Shown here: positions 1-7,435 of the stretch, in pieces
How positions within the stretch are numbered: the stretch's first letter is position 1
Layout: every line of letters starts with the position of its first letter
NCBI GenBank assembly: GCA_031371425.1
Contig: JANMJO010000091.1
Span: 1 to 14,902 of the forward strand
Direction of reading: 5' to 3'
Source: JAFMIX01 sp031371425
Lineage (GTDB): Bacteria > Verrucomicrobiota > Verrucomicrobiia > Limisphaerales > JAFMIX01
DNA: 14,902 nucleotides
Notes under the pieces: model-generated
Databases searched by the model: none
Seen by the model: the letters and a program-made list of their open reading frames with translations, nothing else
What the model was told of the DNA's origin: nothing
Position numbers and translations under genes: made by a program

Positions 1-46
1 AAATCTGTTGTTCCATTTCCACCGCACGCTGACTATAACTTCCGCG

Positions 47-1072
47 ATGGCATTCACGGATTTCCCCGATCACGCGCAAGGCGTGGAGCTGCTGCAGCGT
101 TCGCTGAAACGCGGACGGCTGGCGCACGCGTATCTTTTCACAGGCCACTCGCTGGATGAACTCGAGGCGCTCGCCCGCACGCTGGCCAAGACTTTGAACT
201 GCGAGAATCCCGTCAAGCTCGACGGCGTGGCGGTGGATTCGTGCGATGCGTGTTTGAGCTGCCGGAAAATTGCGCACGAGAACCACGCCGACGTGCATTG
301 GGTGCGGCCAGAATCCAAGACGCGCATCATCGTCGTGGACCAGATGCGCGTCTTGATGCAGCAAATCCAGCTCAAGCCCAGCGAGGCCGAATACAAGGTG
401 GCCGTGATCGTCGCCGCCGACCGCATGAAGACCGAGGCGGCGAACGCCTTCCTCAAGACGCTCGAAGAACCACCGCCGAAGTCGCTGTTGATCCTGCTCA
501 CCACCGAGCCGCAGCGGTTGCTCGAGACGATTTTGTCGCGCTGCCTGCGGTTGAATTTCGCCGGCGCTGCCGATCGGAAACTGGATTCAGTTCGACTGGA
601 ATGGTTGACGCAGTTCGGCGAAGTCGCGGCGGCGGAAACAAAAAGCCTGCTCGGTCGCTACCGCCTGCTGGACTCGCTCGTCTCGAAACTCACCGCGATG
701 AAGGAGCAGATCGAGACGACGCTCACCGAGAAATCGCCGCTGGAGCAATACGAGGATTTGGAAAAAGATTTGCGCGAGCGCTGGGAGAAGGAACTCGCCG
801 CGGCCATCGAGGCCGAATACCGGCTGCGTCGCGGCGAACTGCTGGCCGCGCTCCAACTCTGGCTGCGCGACGTGTGGTTGCGCACGCTGACCGCCAGCGA
901 GGAACTGCTGCATCTGCCGCAACTCGCCAGCACGGCGCAGGTGGCGCGCCGCATTTCGCCGAAGCAAGCGATGGAAAATCTCCGCGTGCTGGAGCAGACA
1001 CAGCGCCTCCTCCACACCAACGTCCAGGAAGCGCTCGCGCTCGAAGTCGGCCTGCTCAAGCTCCACCTCTGA
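47..1072 (+). CDS. holB: DNA polymerase III subunit delta' (clamp-loader subunit)
   Basis: Clamp-loader subunit that helps load the sliding clamp on primed DNA. Seen: a zinc-module pattern of four Cys (52, 66, 69, 72), the family signature EAANAFLKTLEEPP at residues 130-143, and TTEPQRLLETILSRC (152-166) with the SRC motif of clamp-loader AAA+ folds. The place where a P-loop would lie (residues 33-40, GHSLDELE) has no GKT/S, which is normal for delta' subunits that do not bind ATP and argues against tau/gamma (DnaX). The reading frame stays open upstream to an ATG at 8, but the ATG at 47 starts the usual N-terminus (short lead, then an HAYLF block near residue 27), so I chose it. Length, 341 residues, is usual. 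The next gene begins 7 bp after the stop, suggesting co-transcription. Confidence 0.93.
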   Translation: MAFTDFPDHAQGVELLQRSLKRGRLAHAYLFTGHSLDELEALARTLAKTLNCENPVKLDGVAVDSCDACLSCRKIAHENHADVHWVRPESKTRIIVVDQMRVLMQQIQLKPSEAEYKVAVIVAADRMKTEAANAFLKTLEEPPPKSLLILLTTEPQRLLETILSRCLRLNFAGAADRKLDSVRLEWLTQFGEVAAAETKSLLGRYRLLDSLVSKLTAMKEQIETTLTEKSPLEQYEDLEKDLRERWEKELAAAIEAEYRLRRGELLAALQLWLRDVWLRTLTASEELLHLPQLASTAQVARRISPKQAMENLRVLEQTQRLLHTNVQEALALEVGLLKLHL

Positions 1073-1079
1073 ACCCCGC

Positions 1080-2414
1080 ATGAAGTCCGGGAAAATCTCC
1101 GCGCCGATTGAAGGCTGGCAGCCAGGCTGGTTCGCCGCGCTGGCCGGCGCGTTTTTTGGAGTGACGCTGTTGAAATTCGGCAACCCTGCGGTGCTGGAGA
1201 AACTCGTCGAGCGCCCGGCCAACGGTTGGGAATGGAGTTTCAACGGCTGGCCGGTTTCCATCGGCTTTGCGTTGCTGGCGGGCTTGGCGGTCATGGGCAT
1301 TTTCATGGCGCGTTGGAAAACAAACGCGCCGCGCTGGCTGGTGCTGCTCCCGTTGGTCTGGCTGGGCTGGCAATTCGCCGCCGCCACACACACCGTTGAT
1401 GCCGAACTGACCCGCGCAACGCTGAAGCATTTCATCGCCTGCGTGGTTTGCTTCTACCTCGGCCTTTTCGCGCTCGCACCCTGCCGCCGTCCCACTTTGT
1501 TCTTCGCGGGCTTGCTCGCCGGGCTGGTGGTTGTGATTGCCGTCGGCTGGCAGCAACATTTCGGCGGGCTGGAGGAAGCGCGCGCTTATTTTTTCCGGGA
1601 AATTTATCCGCAACTGAAATCCGTCTCGCCGGAATATCTCAAGAAGATGTCGAGCAACCGGATTTTCTCCACGCTGTTTTATCCGAACGCGCTGGCGGGC
1701 GCGCTGCTGCTCCTGCTGCCGGTCGCGCTGACGCTGATCTGGCAGAGATTCACGGCGTTGACGGCGGCGGCGCGCGCGCTTTTGGTCGGGCTGGTTGGCA
1801 TCGGGGCGTTGGGCTGCCTGTTTTGGTCAGGCTCCAAAGGCGGCTGGCTGCTGATGCTGGCGCTGGGCTTGTTGGCCTTGCTGCGGCTGGAGTTGAACTG
1901 GAAATGGAAGCTCGCGCTGATGGCGGCGATGCTCGCGGTCGGAATGACGGGCTTCGCGCTGCGCTACGCTGGCTATTTCCAAAAGGGCGCGACCAGTGCC
2001 ACGGCGCGCGGCGATTACTGGCGGGCGGCGGCACAGACGGCGATGGCGAACCCTGTTTTCGGCACCGGGCCGGGAACGTTCGCCATCCCTTACAAGCAAA
2101 TCAAGAAGCCGGAATCCGAGATGGCGCGGCTGGTTCACAACGATTACCTGCAACAGGCGTCCGATTCGGGCGTGGTCGGCGCGCTGGCTTACGCGGCGTT
2201 CATCGGCGGCGCGCTTTGGCTGACTTACCGTCGCCTCGCTGCGAAGAAGGATTGGCTTTCATTCGCCGTCTGGCTCGGTCTGCTGGGCTGGAGTTTGCAG
2301 GGCTTGATGGAGTTCGGCCTCTACATTCCCGCGCTGGCGTGGACGGCGTTCGCGCTGTTCGGCTGGCTGCTGGGCGGCGGAAATGAGTTCGACACTGTTC
2401 AGAAAAACCACTAG
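1080..2414 (+). CDS. O-antigen ligase/polymerase family membrane protein (Wzy/WaaL-like)
   Basis: Polytopic inner-membrane protein of 444 residues with about 11-12 hydrophobic segments, a large C-terminal third loop and a short cytoplasmic tail. Seen: SGSKGGWL near residue 257, NPVFGTGPGTF near 329, and HNDYLQQASDSGVVG starting at His353; these correspond to the conserved blocks of the Wzy_C/O-antigen ligase family (small SRGG-like motif, G-x-G-P-G-x-F, and H-N-x-Y-L-Q followed by G-xx-G). Family members join or polymerise lipid-linked glycans on the periplasmic side; which substrate is used here cannot be read from the sequence. No glycosyltransferase neighbours are in view; it sits between holB and aroQ (7 and 14 bp), so its operon context is housekeeping rather than a polysaccharide locus. 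No convincing Shine-Dalgarno precedes the ATG. Confidence 0.85.
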   Translation: MKSGKISAPIEGWQPGWFAALAGAFFGVTLLKFGNPAVLEKLVERPANGWEWSFNGWPVSIGFALLAGLAVMGIFMARWKTNAPRWLVLLPLVWLGWQFAAATHTVDAELTRATLKHFIACVVCFYLGLFALAPCRRPTLFFAGLLAGLVVVIAVGWQQHFGGLEEARAYFFREIYPQLKSVSPEYLKKMSSNRIFSTLFYPNALAGALLLLLPVALTLIWQRFTALTAAARALLVGLVGIGALGCLFWSGSKGGWLLMLALGLLALLRLELNWKWKLALMAAMLAVGMTGFALRYAGYFQKGATSATARGDYWRAAAQTAMANPVFGTGPGTFAIPYKQIKKPESEMARLVHNDYLQQASDSGVVGALAYAAFIGGALWLTYRRLAAKKDWLSFAVWLGLLGWSLQGLMEFGLYIPALAWTAFALFGWLLGGGNEFDTVQKNH

Positions 2415-2428
2415 TTTCGACGCAGTAA

Positions 2429-2860
2429 ATGAAAATTCTGTTCCTCAACGGCCCCAATCTGAACCTGCTCGGCCAGCGCGAGCCGGAGATTTATGGCCGG
2501 ACGACTTTGGCGGACATCGAGGCCCAAGTCCGTGAGCGGGCGGCAAAGTTCGGCGCAGAAATCGCCTTCCGCCAGACGAATCAGGAGGGCGAACTCGTCG
2601 CCTGGATTCAGGAAGCCAAGGGCAACTTCGATGTCATCGTCCTGAACGCCGCCGCCTACACTCACACGAGCGTGGCTCTGCGCGACGCTATTTCGGCGAT
2701 TGGTGTTCCGACGATTGAGATTCACATTTCCAACGTCCATGCTCGGGAGGAATTCCGCCACAAGTCGCTGATTGCGCCGGTTTGCCGCGGTCAGATTTGC
2801 GGTTTTGGAGCAAACTCCTACGTTTTAGCTGTTGAAGCGGCTGTTACCGTTAACGGATGA
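2429..2860 (+). CDS. aroQ: 3-dehydroquinate dehydratase, type II
   Basis: Catalyses anti-elimination of water from 3-dehydroquinate to 3-dehydroshikimate (shikimate pathway, cytoplasm, dodecameric enzyme family). Seen in the 143-residue protein: opening LNGPNLNLLGQREPEIYG with Arg17 and catalytic Tyr22, the Asn72 block NAAAYTHTS, the substrate loop EIHISNVHAREEFRH (96-110) with the general acid/base His98 plus Ser100, Asn101 and Arg109. Length and every active-site residue match the family. It is last in the cluster holB / O-antigen ligase-like / aroQ, starting 14 bp after the previous stop. In many bacteria aroQ lies just before accBC (often with efp between); here efp is absent and 213 bp of regulatory-looking DNA separate aroQ from accB. 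Confidence 0.97.
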   Translation: MKILFLNGPNLNLLGQREPEIYGRTTLADIEAQVRERAAKFGAEIAFRQTNQEGELVAWIQEAKGNFDVIVLNAAAYTHTSVALRDAISAIGVPTIEIHISNVHAREEFRHKSLIAPVCRGQICGFGANSYVLAVEAAVTVNG

Positions 2861-2927
2861 TTTTTAGTTGGTAGAAATACGTTTTTAAACGTTCTTTCGC
2901 GGTGTTTTTATACTCCAAAATTACCGC

Positions 2928-2955
2928 TTGACGCCATTTTTAAGGCGTTTATGCT
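2928..2955 (+). promoter_or_regulatory. Sigma-70-like promoter upstream of accB
   Basis: A TTGACG box (2928-2933) and a TATGCT box (2950-2955) are separated by 16 bp in an AT-rich stretch after aroQ. This would start a leader RNA near 2962, about 110 nt ahead of the accB GTG. Read from sequence only; no expression evidence. Confidence 0.55.
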
Positions 2956-2980
2956 CACCCGCAGTTGAAATAACGCGATG

Positions 2981-3010
2981 AGCAGAGTCGAATCCGACTG
3001 CTGCTTTTTT
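2981..3010 (+). terminator. Intrinsic-terminator-like hairpin in the accB leader
   Basis: Stem AGCAGAGTCG (2981-2990) pairs with 2995-3005 (CGACT, one bulged G at 3000, then CTGCT), loop AATC, followed by a run of six T (3005-3010). It lies downstream of the promoter-like site at 2928-2955 and 64 bp before the accB start. It could simply end the aroQ transcript, or act as an attenuator controlling accBC. Confidence 0.65.
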
Positions 3011-3073
3011 GCTTAATAATCAACGGCGGTCAGTCCCGCCAAAGTCAGCCAAATTTAACAAGGGCAAAACACT

Positions 3074-3550
3074 GTGGATCTAAAAGACATCAAGGCGATC
3101 ATTGATTTGATGAAAAAGAACTCCGTCTCGGAGTTCGAACTCGAGAAGCAGGATTTCAAAATCCGACTCAAGCGCGGCATGGGCGGCAACGGTGCCGGCG
3201 TTCAGTATGAAGACGCCCCCGTCTTGACCTATACCCAAGTCCCTGCGGCTGTCCCCGCCTCGGCCACCGGCGCTCCGGCCACAATCCCCGCCCCGGCAGC
3301 AGCGTCCAACGAACTGGACGTGAAATCGCCGATGATTGGCACATTCTACCGCTCGCCCTCACCGGAATCCGCAGCCTACATCGAGGTCGGCAAGGAAGTC
3401 GGCCCCGACACCGTCGTTTGCATCATCGAAGCGATGAAAGTCATGAACGAGATCAAAGCCGAGGTCCAAGGCGTGGTCACACAGGTGCTGATGGAAGACG
3501 GCAAGCCCGTCGAATTCGGTCAACCGCTCTTCAAGGTCCGTCCAACTTGA
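3074..3550 (+). CDS. accB: Acetyl-CoA carboxylase biotin carboxyl carrier protein
   Basis: Carries biotin between the carboxylase and transcarboxylase parts of acetyl-CoA carboxylase, the first committed step of fatty-acid synthesis. Seen in 158 residues: an N-terminal region beginning DLKDIKAIIDLMKKNSVSEF, an Ala/Pro-rich linker (about 49-78), then the biotinyl domain with SPMIGTFYRSPSPE (85-98) and the biotin site EAMKVMNE, target Lys122. The start is a GTG at 3074; it gives the standard N-terminus and has AAGGG 9 bp upstream, whereas no ATG fits. accC follows after 53 bp, the usual accBC pair. The leader upstream holds a promoter-like and a terminator-like site. Confidence 0.96.
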   Translation: MDLKDIKAIIDLMKKNSVSEFELEKQDFKIRLKRGMGGNGAGVQYEDAPVLTYTQVPAAVPASATGAPATIPAPAAASNELDVKSPMIGTFYRSPSPESAAYIEVGKEVGPDTVVCIIEAMKVMNEIKAEVQGVVTQVLMEDGKPVEFGQPLFKVRPT

Positions 3551-3603
3551 GGTTTTGAACACGTCGCCCACGGGCGGCCAGTTAGCGCAGCCTTTCACTA
3601 CCC

Positions 3604-4986
3604 ATGTTTGAAAAAATTCTCGTAGCCAACCGCGGCGAAATCGCCGTGCGCATCATCCGCGCCTGTAAGGAACTCAACATCCGCACCGTCGCAGTCTATT
3701 CCGAGGTGGACGCCAACTCCATGCACGTCCAGATGGCCGACGAAGCCATCTGCATTGGCAAAGCCGCCGCCAGCGAGAGCTACCTGCGCATTGACCGCAT
3801 CATCAGCGCCGCCGAGATTGCCGATGTGGACGCCATCCACCCCGGCTACGGCTTCCTCTCCGAGAACGCCCACTTCGCCGAAGTCTGCGAGAGCTGCAAC
3901 ATCCGCTTCATCGGCCCCAGCGCCCGCGCGATGAGCGCGCTCGAAGACAAGGCTGTCAGCCGCGCCCTCGCCAAGAAAGCCGGCGTCCCCATCCCGCCCG
4001 GCTCGGAAGGCATCGTCGAAAACGAGAAAGACGCCCTCGTCATCGCCAAGAAGATTGGCTACCCCGTGATGATTAAAGCCGTTGCCGGCGGCGGCGGACG
4101 CGGCATGCGCATCGCCCACAACGACATTTCCCTCGTCAAAGGCTTTCACACCGCCCGCACCGAAGCCGAGAAATGCTTCGGCAACTCCGGCGTTTACATC
4201 GAGAAATTCATCGAGAACCCCCACCATATTGAGTTCCAGATCCTCGGCGACGGCAAGGGCAACATCATCCACCTCGGCGAACGCGACTGCTCCATCCAGC
4301 GCCGCAACCAGAAGCTCATCGAGGAAACCCCCTCCCCGCTCATCGCCAACAAATACCCCAAGCTCCGCGAGAAAATGGGCAAAGCCGCCATCCGCATCGC
4401 CGAACTCGCCAACTACACCAACGCCGGCACCGTGGAATTCATCGTGGACGACGCCGGCAACTACTACTTCCTCGAAGTCAACAAGCGCATCCAAGTCGAG
4501 CACCCCATCACCGAAGAAGTCACCGGCATTGACCTCGTCCGCTACCAGATCGAGATCGCCATGGGCGAACCCCTCCGCCACCGCCAGAGCGACATCAAAT
4601 TCACCGGCCACTCCATCGAATGCCGCATCAACGCCGAGAATCCCTTCGATGACTTCCGCCCCAGCCCCGGCCGCATCGAGATGTATTACCAGCCCGGCGG
4701 TCGCGGCGTGCGCGTGGACACCCACGCCTACGCCGGCTACACCGTGCCGCCCACCTACGACTCCATGATCGGCAAGCTCATCACCTACGGCAAAGACCGC
4801 CGCGAAGCCATGGACCGCATGAGCCGCGCCCTCGCCGAATACATGCTCACCGGCGTCAAGACCACCATGTCCTTCCAGCAAGCCATCCTGCAAGACCCCA
4901 ACTTCCGGCGCGGCGTTTACTCCACCAACTTCGTCGAACAACTCCTCAGCGGCGCCCGCCGCGAGCTGATCGAAGAAAAAGCCTGA
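3604..4986 (+). CDS. accC: Acetyl-CoA carboxylase, biotin carboxylase subunit
   Basis: ATP- and bicarbonate-dependent carboxylation of the biotin on AccB. Seen in 460 residues: N-terminal KILVANRGEIAVRIIRAC, HPGYGFLSEN (79-88), the ATP-grasp lysines Lys116 and Lys158 with the glycine-rich loop GGGGRG (162-167), the ERDCSIQRRNQK block with the conserved Cys, and NKRIQVEHP (293-301) with the catalytic Arg295 and Glu299 region. Length is typical. The residue before the catalytic Arg is Lys294, where well-studied AccC proteins have Thr (N-T-R); the Arg itself is kept, so activity is expected. Paired with accB 53 bp upstream. Codons are strongly C-ending, which leaves a long antisense open frame that is not a gene. 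Confidence 0.97.
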   Translation: MFEKILVANRGEIAVRIIRACKELNIRTVAVYSEVDANSMHVQMADEAICIGKAAASESYLRIDRIISAAEIADVDAIHPGYGFLSENAHFAEVCESCNIRFIGPSARAMSALEDKAVSRALAKKAGVPIPPGSEGIVENEKDALVIAKKIGYPVMIKAVAGGGGRGMRIAHNDISLVKGFHTARTEAEKCFGNSGVYIEKFIENPHHIEFQILGDGKGNIIHLGERDCSIQRRNQKLIEETPSPLIANKYPKLREKMGKAAIRIAELANYTNAGTVEFIVDDAGNYYFLEVNKRIQVEHPITEEVTGIDLVRYQIEIAMGEPLRHRQSDIKFTGHSIECRINAENPFDDFRPSPGRIEMYYQPGGRGVRVDTHAYAGYTVPPTYDSMIGKLITYGKDRREAMDRMSRALAEYMLTGVKTTMSFQQAILQDPNFRRGVYSTNFVEQLLSGARRELIEEKA

Positions 4987-5037
4987 CGCGGAATTGCTCT
5001 TAGCCGACGCCGGGTGGCGGGTTATAGTTGGCCCAAG

Positions 5038-5243
5038 ATGAAAACGGTTGAAGCCATCATTGAGACGAACGGCAAGGTGCATCTGGTCGAGCCGCTTCAG
5101 GTGACGACTCCGCGCCGCGCACTCGTCACGATTCTTGAAGAAGCTCCGACCGTGAGGATGCCGCGCTGTTGAGCGAGGCTGCGCTCGCCGAAGACTGGAA
5201 TCGCGCCGAGGAAGATGCCGCATGGTCACATTTACAACCGGCT
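5038..5243 (+). pseudogene. Frameshifted antitoxin-like small gene
   Basis: An ATG at 5038 opens a 44-codon frame (start MKTVEAIIETNGKVHLVEPL) ending at TGA 5170-5172. From 5154 the next frame continues as EDAALLSEAALAEDWNRAEE and then DAAWSHLQPA up to about 5243. Joining the two by restoring one missing base near 5153 gives a protein of about 68 residues that has the layout of small AbrB/DUF2281-type antitoxins: a beta-rich N-terminus plus an acidic tail with L-S-E-x-A-L-A-E-D-W. I infer a one-base deletion. The end of the intact-looking tail coincides with the left edge of the MITE-like element. No toxin gene follows. A TATAGT box at 5023-5028 lies just upstream. Family assignment is from memory of such tails and is tentative. 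Confidence 0.6.
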
Positions 5244-5404
5244 AGAGCAATTTCAATAAACCTGTAGCCACGATTTGGAAGGCTGCTCGAAAAATTCCGC
5301 GAGGTCTTGGACTGCGGCAGAAGGCTGCCGCAGTCCAAGACGCTATCGCGCCATTCGCTCGCCCTGGTCAACTCACCGGCTACAGTATTTTTGAAACTGC
5401 TCTA
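5243..5404. mobile_element. MITE-like element with 26-bp terminal inverted repeats and TA flanks
   Basis: Positions 5244-5269 and 5378-5403 are inverted repeats matching at 22 of 26 positions, reading AGAGCA-R-TTTCA at the outer edges and CTGTAGCC at the inner edges. TA dinucleotides sit at 5243-5244 and 5403-5404, as expected for a TA target duplication (Tc1/mariner/IS630 type). The 162-bp element encodes no protein and contains a perfect 17-bp hairpin. It abuts the decayed antitoxin gene, in which it may have inserted. Confidence 0.65.
5304..5341. repeat. Perfect 17-bp inverted repeat inside the MITE-like element
   Basis: Arms 5304-5320 (GTCTTGGACTGCGGCAG) and 5325-5341 are exact reverse complements with an AAGG loop. 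Such a hairpin could fold as RNA or as extruded DNA; it has no T-run on either side, so it is not a standard terminator. Confidence 0.9.
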
Positions 5405-5709
5405 AAAAATTCTCTACCATCCGCGAAGCTGTCGTGCGCTTGATTCAAAAAGGTGAAACCGAATCGCTAACCGGTTCGATTTACTCCCGAAATTGCATTG
5501 GGCTTTGCGTCACCCGGCGGGCCGGGTTGCAACCGTATAAAACCATCGTTCCCCAAAGTCCGGCAGTCTGCTACGTTGCGGGCATGACAAAGTTCGCACA
5601 AGTTTTCTGATGTGCCGCCGATGACTCACCCCTCGCAGTCGCTTTTTACGTTTGACCCGCCCGACAGAGCTGGCTAGTTTCACCGCTCCAACACTGGAAA
5701 TCACACTCT
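5405..5709. other. Gene-free stretch between the MITE-like element and the chaperone gene
   Basis: No convincing coding region on either strand. It contains a 16-bp near-palindrome (5512-5527, ACCCGGC-GG-GCCGGGT), an AT-rich TATAAA at 5536-5541 and a weak promoter-like pair at 5652-5680. Frame 1 from 5404 is open for about 69 codons but has no recognisable protein signature. Confidence 0.5.
5652..5680 (+). promoter_or_regulatory. Weak promoter-like pair ahead of the PpiD-like gene
   Basis: TTGACC (5652-5657) and TAGTTT (5675-5680) with a 17-bp spacer, 29 bp before the ATG at 5710. The -10 box is poor; tentative. Confidence 0.3.
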
Positions 5710-7365
5710 ATGTTTCTAACGATTCGCCGCCACCAAAAGTGGCTTTTCCTAATCATCAGCACGATCACCATCCTCAGCTTTGTCGTCTACTTCCGCCCGG
5801 GCGGCAAGAACGCAGACCGCGCCTCTAGCCACGCCAACCTCGGCTCCATCAACGGCGAACCCGTCGAGACAGACGCCTTCCGCGCCGCCGCCGACCAGGT
5901 GCAGCTCTCTTATTTCCTGAGCCGTGGTGAATGGCCCGACCGCGACACCGCCGCCAAACAGTCCGGCTTCAATCTGGAAAGGGAAACCTACCAGCGCCTG
6001 TTCCTCGCCCAGAAGATGAAGGCCATGAACATCCACACCAGCCGCGACGCCGTCGGCCTCACCGCCGGGCAAATCCTGCGCTCGCTCGGTCGCGATGGCA
6101 CCGCCGTGCCGCTCGCCGCCTTTGAAGAGAAAATCCTCCGCCCCCGCGGCCTCACCGTGAAAGACTTCAACGACCTCATCGAATACGAGATCGGCGTCCG
6201 TCAGCTCATCAACATCCTCGGCATCAGCGGCAAGCTCACCACCTCGCCGGAAGCGGAGATGCTCTACCGCCGCGAGCACGAGGAGATCACCACCGAAGCT
6301 GTCTTCTTCACCGCCACCAACTTCATGAACGCCGTCACCGTCACACCCGAACGGCTCGGCCAATTCTTCACCAACCAGATGGCCCGCTACCACATCCCCG
6401 ACCGCCGCCAAGTCAGCTACGTCAAATTCGCCGCCGCCGATTATTTGAACATCGCCGACCGCCAAGTGGCTTCCATCACCAACTTGAACAACCAAGTGGA
6501 CAATATCTACAACCAGCGCGGCGGCACAAACCACTACAAAGACACCACCGTCGAAAATGCGAAGAAAGAAATCCGCGATGAAATCCGCCGCGAATTCGCG
6601 CTCCGCTCCGCCCGCACCAACGCCGTCGCCTTCACCGATGAACTCCTGAACCTCGTCCCCGTCGCGCCCGAAAACCTCCAGAGGCTCGCCACAGAACACA
6701 AGCTCACCGCCGCCATCACCGCCCCGTTCAACGCCCAGACCGGCCCCGTGGAACTGAACGTCCCCCCCAGCTTCGCCAAGTCCGCCTTCGCCCGCACCGC
6801 CGAAGAACCCTTCGATGGCCCCATCCTCGCCGAAGACGCCGCCTACGTCATCTCCATCAAGAGAACCATCCCCAACGAAATCCCCGCGCTCGATACCATC
6901 CTGCAGAACGTCACCGCCGACTACCAATTCGTGCAGGCCGCGCTCCTCGCGCGCAGCAGCGGCACCAACTTCGCCGGCACACTCCAATCCGGCAAGGACT
7001 TCGCCGCCGTGTGCGCCGCAGCCAAGGTCAGCCCCGTCAAATTCCCCGCCTTCTCATTGGCCACCCGCTCGCTGCCCGAGGCTGAAAAAATCATCACCCT
7101 CGGACGCCTCCAGGAAATCACCTACGGCCTCCCCGTCGGCGGCAACAGCGGCTTCATCCCCTCCAACGACGGCGGCATCGTGCTGCACGTCGTCTCCCGC
7201 ACGCCCGCCGATGAAGCCAAGGTGAAAACCGAACTCCCCGCCTTCCTCGCCCAGATCCGCCAGACGCGCCAAGGCGAAGCGTTCAATGCCTGGTTCAGCC
7301 GCGAGGCCTCCACCGCCCTGCGCGACACCCCGCTCGCCCGCCGCCAGGAACAAGGCCAGCCGTAA
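5710..7365 (+). CDS. PpiD/SurA-like membrane-anchored periplasmic folding factor, apparently lacking the parvulin domain
   Basis: 551 residues: a short basic N-terminus (IRRHQKW), one membrane anchor at about 11-28, then a long periplasmic part. Residues about 44-230 (from LGSINGEPVETDAF) look like the SurA N-terminal chaperone domain. The segment RRQVSYVKF near 230 and the C-terminal half (KKEIRDEIRREFA, LATEHKLTAA, then AEEPFDGPILAEDAAYV and IPNEIPALD near 365-395) line up with PpiD segments that normally flank the inserted parvulin isomerase domain. Between them only about 50 residues are present, too few for a ~90-residue parvulin, and I see no parvulin signature. I infer a foldase-type chaperone for outer-membrane proteins without isomerase activity. 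It stands alone, with a weak promoter upstream and rluA-type gene 70 bp downstream. Confidence 0.8.
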   Translation: MFLTIRRHQKWLFLIISTITILSFVVYFRPGGKNADRASSHANLGSINGEPVETDAFRAAADQVQLSYFLSRGEWPDRDTAAKQSGFNLERETYQRLFLAQKMKAMNIHTSRDAVGLTAGQILRSLGRDGTAVPLAAFEEKILRPRGLTVKDFNDLIEYEIGVRQLINILGISGKLTTSPEAEMLYRREHEEITTEAVFFTATNFMNAVTVTPERLGQFFTNQMARYHIPDRRQVSYVKFAAADYLNIADRQVASITNLNNQVDNIYNQRGGTNHYKDTTVENAKKEIRDEIRREFALRSARTNAVAFTDELLNLVPVAPENLQRLATEHKLTAAITAPFNAQTGPVELNVPPSFAKSAFARTAEEPFDGPILAEDAAYVISIKRTIPNEIPALDTILQNVTADYQFVQAALLARSSGTNFAGTLQSGKDFAAVCAAAKVSPVKFPAFSLATRSLPEAEKIITLGRLQEITYGLPVGGNSGFIPSNDGGIVLHVVSRTPADEAKVKTELPAFLAQIRQTRQGEAFNAWFSREASTALRDTPLARRQEQGQP

Positions 7366-7435
7366 TCCCGGCCGCCTCACCGGAATTGAAAATGAAGAGA
7401 CCCGCGCGTCACCGCCAAAATGATTTCTTCATCGG

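Noticed and set aside
241..1083. 280-codon frame inside holB
   Set aside because: Shadow frame rich in Arg and Ala; holB itself is certain.
2879..2892. Short palindrome (ACGTTT-TT-AAACGT) after aroQ
   Set aside because: Only 6 bp with a 2-nt centre in AT-rich DNA; too weak to call a terminator.
3598..5229. 543-codon open frame antisense to accC
   Set aside because: It mirrors accC, whose C-ending codons remove stop codons on the other strand; the product is a low-complexity run of Gly, Ala, Val, Asp and His with no domain.
5510..5704. 64-codon minus-strand frame upstream of the PpiD-like gene
   Set aside because: No start signal, no recognisable product, Arg-rich; lies across the likely promoter region.
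5749..6987. 412-codon open frame antisense to the PpiD-like gene
   Set aside because: Same compositional artefact; Gly/Glu/Val/Asp-rich and no family resemblance.
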